Made by a program: the position numbers and the translations under genes. Under the pieces are notes generated by a model. The model was not told the DNA's origin, did no database searches, and saw only the letters and a list, made by a program, of their open reading frames with translations. 14,990 nucleotides of DNA from Puniceicoccales bacterium (GTDB lineage: Bacteria > Verrucomicrobiota > Verrucomicrobiia > Opitutales > JAIRLM01): positions 1 to 14,990 of the forward strand of contig JAIRTQ010000071.1 of the NCBI GenBank assembly GCA_031254835.1, read 5' to 3'. This document shows positions 13,953 through 14,990 of this stretch, one piece after another; position 1 is the first letter of the stretch; each line of letters opens with the position of its first letter.

Positions 13953-14990
13953 ATGTTCGAAAAAGTACTCATTGCCAACCGAGGCGAAATTGCCGTTCGC
14001 ATTATCCGTGCATGCAGAGAGTTAGGACTTAAGACCATGGCCGTCTACTCTGAGGCGGACGTGGAATCCCTCCATGTGCATCTGGCCGATGAGGCCATCT
14101 GTATCGGCCGCCCGCCAGCTACGGAGAGCTACTTGCGACCGGACCGCATCCTGGCTGCGGCGGAGGTGGGCAACGTGGACGCCATCCATCCCGGCTACGG
14201 CTTTCTTTCGGAAAACGCCAGCTTCGCCGAGCAGTGCCGCTTCTGCAACTTGGCTTTCATCGGGCCCAGCCCGGAAACCATCCGCCAAATGGGTAACAAA
14301 ACGGCCGCCAAGGAAGTGGCGCAGTCGGCGTCCGTGCCCACTGTGCCGGGCAGCGACGGAGTCATAGCGGACGAGGCGGCCGGGCTCCGACGGGCCAAAG
14401 AGGTAGGCTTCCCTATTTTGCTCAAGGCAGCGCTGGGAGGCGGCGGGAAGGGCATGCGGTTGGTGCACAGCGCGACGGCATTCCCGAAAGAGTTCAATCT
14501 GGCCAGCTTGGAGGCGGAAAAAAATTTTGGCGACGGCCGCATCTACTTCGAAAAGTTCGTCGAGGAGCCCCATCACATCGAGTTCCAGATCCTGGCCGAT
14601 CGGCACGGCAACGTGGTGCACCTAGGGGATCGGGACTGCTCCATTCAGCGTCGCTACCAGAAACTTGTGGAGGAAGCGCCTTCTCCGTTCCTGAGTTCGG
14701 ACCTGCGGGAGCGGATGGGTGCGGCCGCCGTGCGCCTAGCTAAGGCATGCGGCTACGAAAACGCCGGCACCGTTGAATTTCTCGTGGATGGGCAGGGCAA
14801 TTTCTATTTCATGGAGATGAACACGCGCATCCAGGTGGAGCACGGGGTCACGGAGGAGGTGACAGGCATCGATCTGGTAAGCTGGCAGTTGCGCATCGCG
14901 GCCGGGGAAAAGCTGAATTTTCGACAGAAAGACATCGCCGTGCGGGGGCACGCCATCGAATGCCGCATCAACGCGGAAGACCCACAGCGG
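13953..14990 (+). CDS. accC: Biotin carboxylase subunit of acetyl-CoA carboxylase, 5' part
   Basis: The first 346 residues of a protein usually near 450 long; it runs off the right edge still open. It uses ATP and bicarbonate to carboxylate the biotin on AccB. The N-terminal domain begins MFEKVLIANRGEIAVRIIRA and includes HPGYGFLSENA at 79-89. The ATP-grasp region follows, with the glycine loop GGGGKGM at 162-168, HIEFQILAD at 208-216, the bicarbonate-site region RDCSIQRRYQKLVEEAPSP at 227-245, and the metal and catalytic segment FMEMNTRIQVEH at 286-297, including Glu288, Asn290 and Arg292. All key residues visible in this part are intact. The ATG at 13953 has AGGG a few bases upstream and follows accB after nine bases. 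Confidence 0.97.
   Translation, partial: MFEKVLIANRGEIAVRIIRACRELGLKTMAVYSEADVESLHVHLADEAICIGRPPATESYLRPDRILAAAEVGNVDAIHPGYGFLSENASFAEQCRFCNLAFIGPSPETIRQMGNKTAAKEVAQSASVPTVPGSDGVIADEAAGLRRAKEVGFPILLKAALGGGGKGMRLVHSATAFPKEFNLASLEAEKNFGDGRIYFEKFVEEPHHIEFQILADRHGNVVHLGDRDCSIQRRYQKLVEEAPSPFLSSDLRERMGAAAVRLAKACGYENAGTVEFLVDGQGNFYFMEMNTRIQVEHGVTEEVTGIDLVSWQLRIAAGEKLNFRQKDIAVRGHAIECRINAEDPQR

Overview
The window reads as a chromosome segment of a Gram-negative bacterium of moderate-to-high GC, most likely from the PVC group and probably Verrucomicrobiota (Opitutae-like). This assignment is an inference from several points together: type III secretion genes, a dimer-type glycyl-tRNA synthetase, a carbohydrate-binding-like small protein of a kind I associate with Verrucomicrobia, and a capsid module of a kind I associate with phages of that group. 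Decayed genes, scattered type III secretion genes and an inclusion-membrane-like protein suggest, without proving, a host-associated lifestyle.

Layout. 1-974: the 3' end of an SNF2-family helicase converges on a small unknown protein with a starch-binding-like C-terminal fold. 1026-1144: tRNA-His with a likely promoter. 1189-2581: a heavily decayed gene on the + strand, whose coding sense jumps between frames and crosses stop codons. 2665-2986: three tRNA genes (Phe, Lys, Thr) on the - strand. 3068-4483: a two-helix membrane protein resembling chlamydial Inc proteins, then mreC. 4534-5589: an unrecognised 351-residue protein on the - strand. 5745-8528: a compact five-gene phage morphogenesis block on the - strand, in the order capsid cement, major capsid protein, head-tail connector, tail-terminator-like protein and tail-tube-like protein. 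All five genes are open, but no terminase, portal, protease or integrase is present. 8739-8816: tRNA-Glu. 8916-10424: two type III secretion genes, a single-SpoA-domain sctQ with a long acidic N-terminus and sctR. 10421-12776: glycyl-tRNA synthetase and lgt on the - strand. 12884-13396: a small unknown gene apparently interrupted by an in-frame TGA. 13488-14990: accB and the 5' three quarters of accC.

How the parts relate. The housekeeping genes (mreC, glyQS, lgt, accBC, five tRNAs) serve cell-wall elongation, translation, lipoprotein maturation and fatty-acid synthesis. Between them lie accessory items: the secretion pair, a possible secreted membrane protein, the phage block and two broken genes. 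The most unusual points are the isolated but intact capsid/tail-neck block, the acidic sctQ beside sctR with no sctS/sctT following, the Inc-like protein in a genome that encodes type III secretion, and a marked excess of the palindrome AAATTT across the window.
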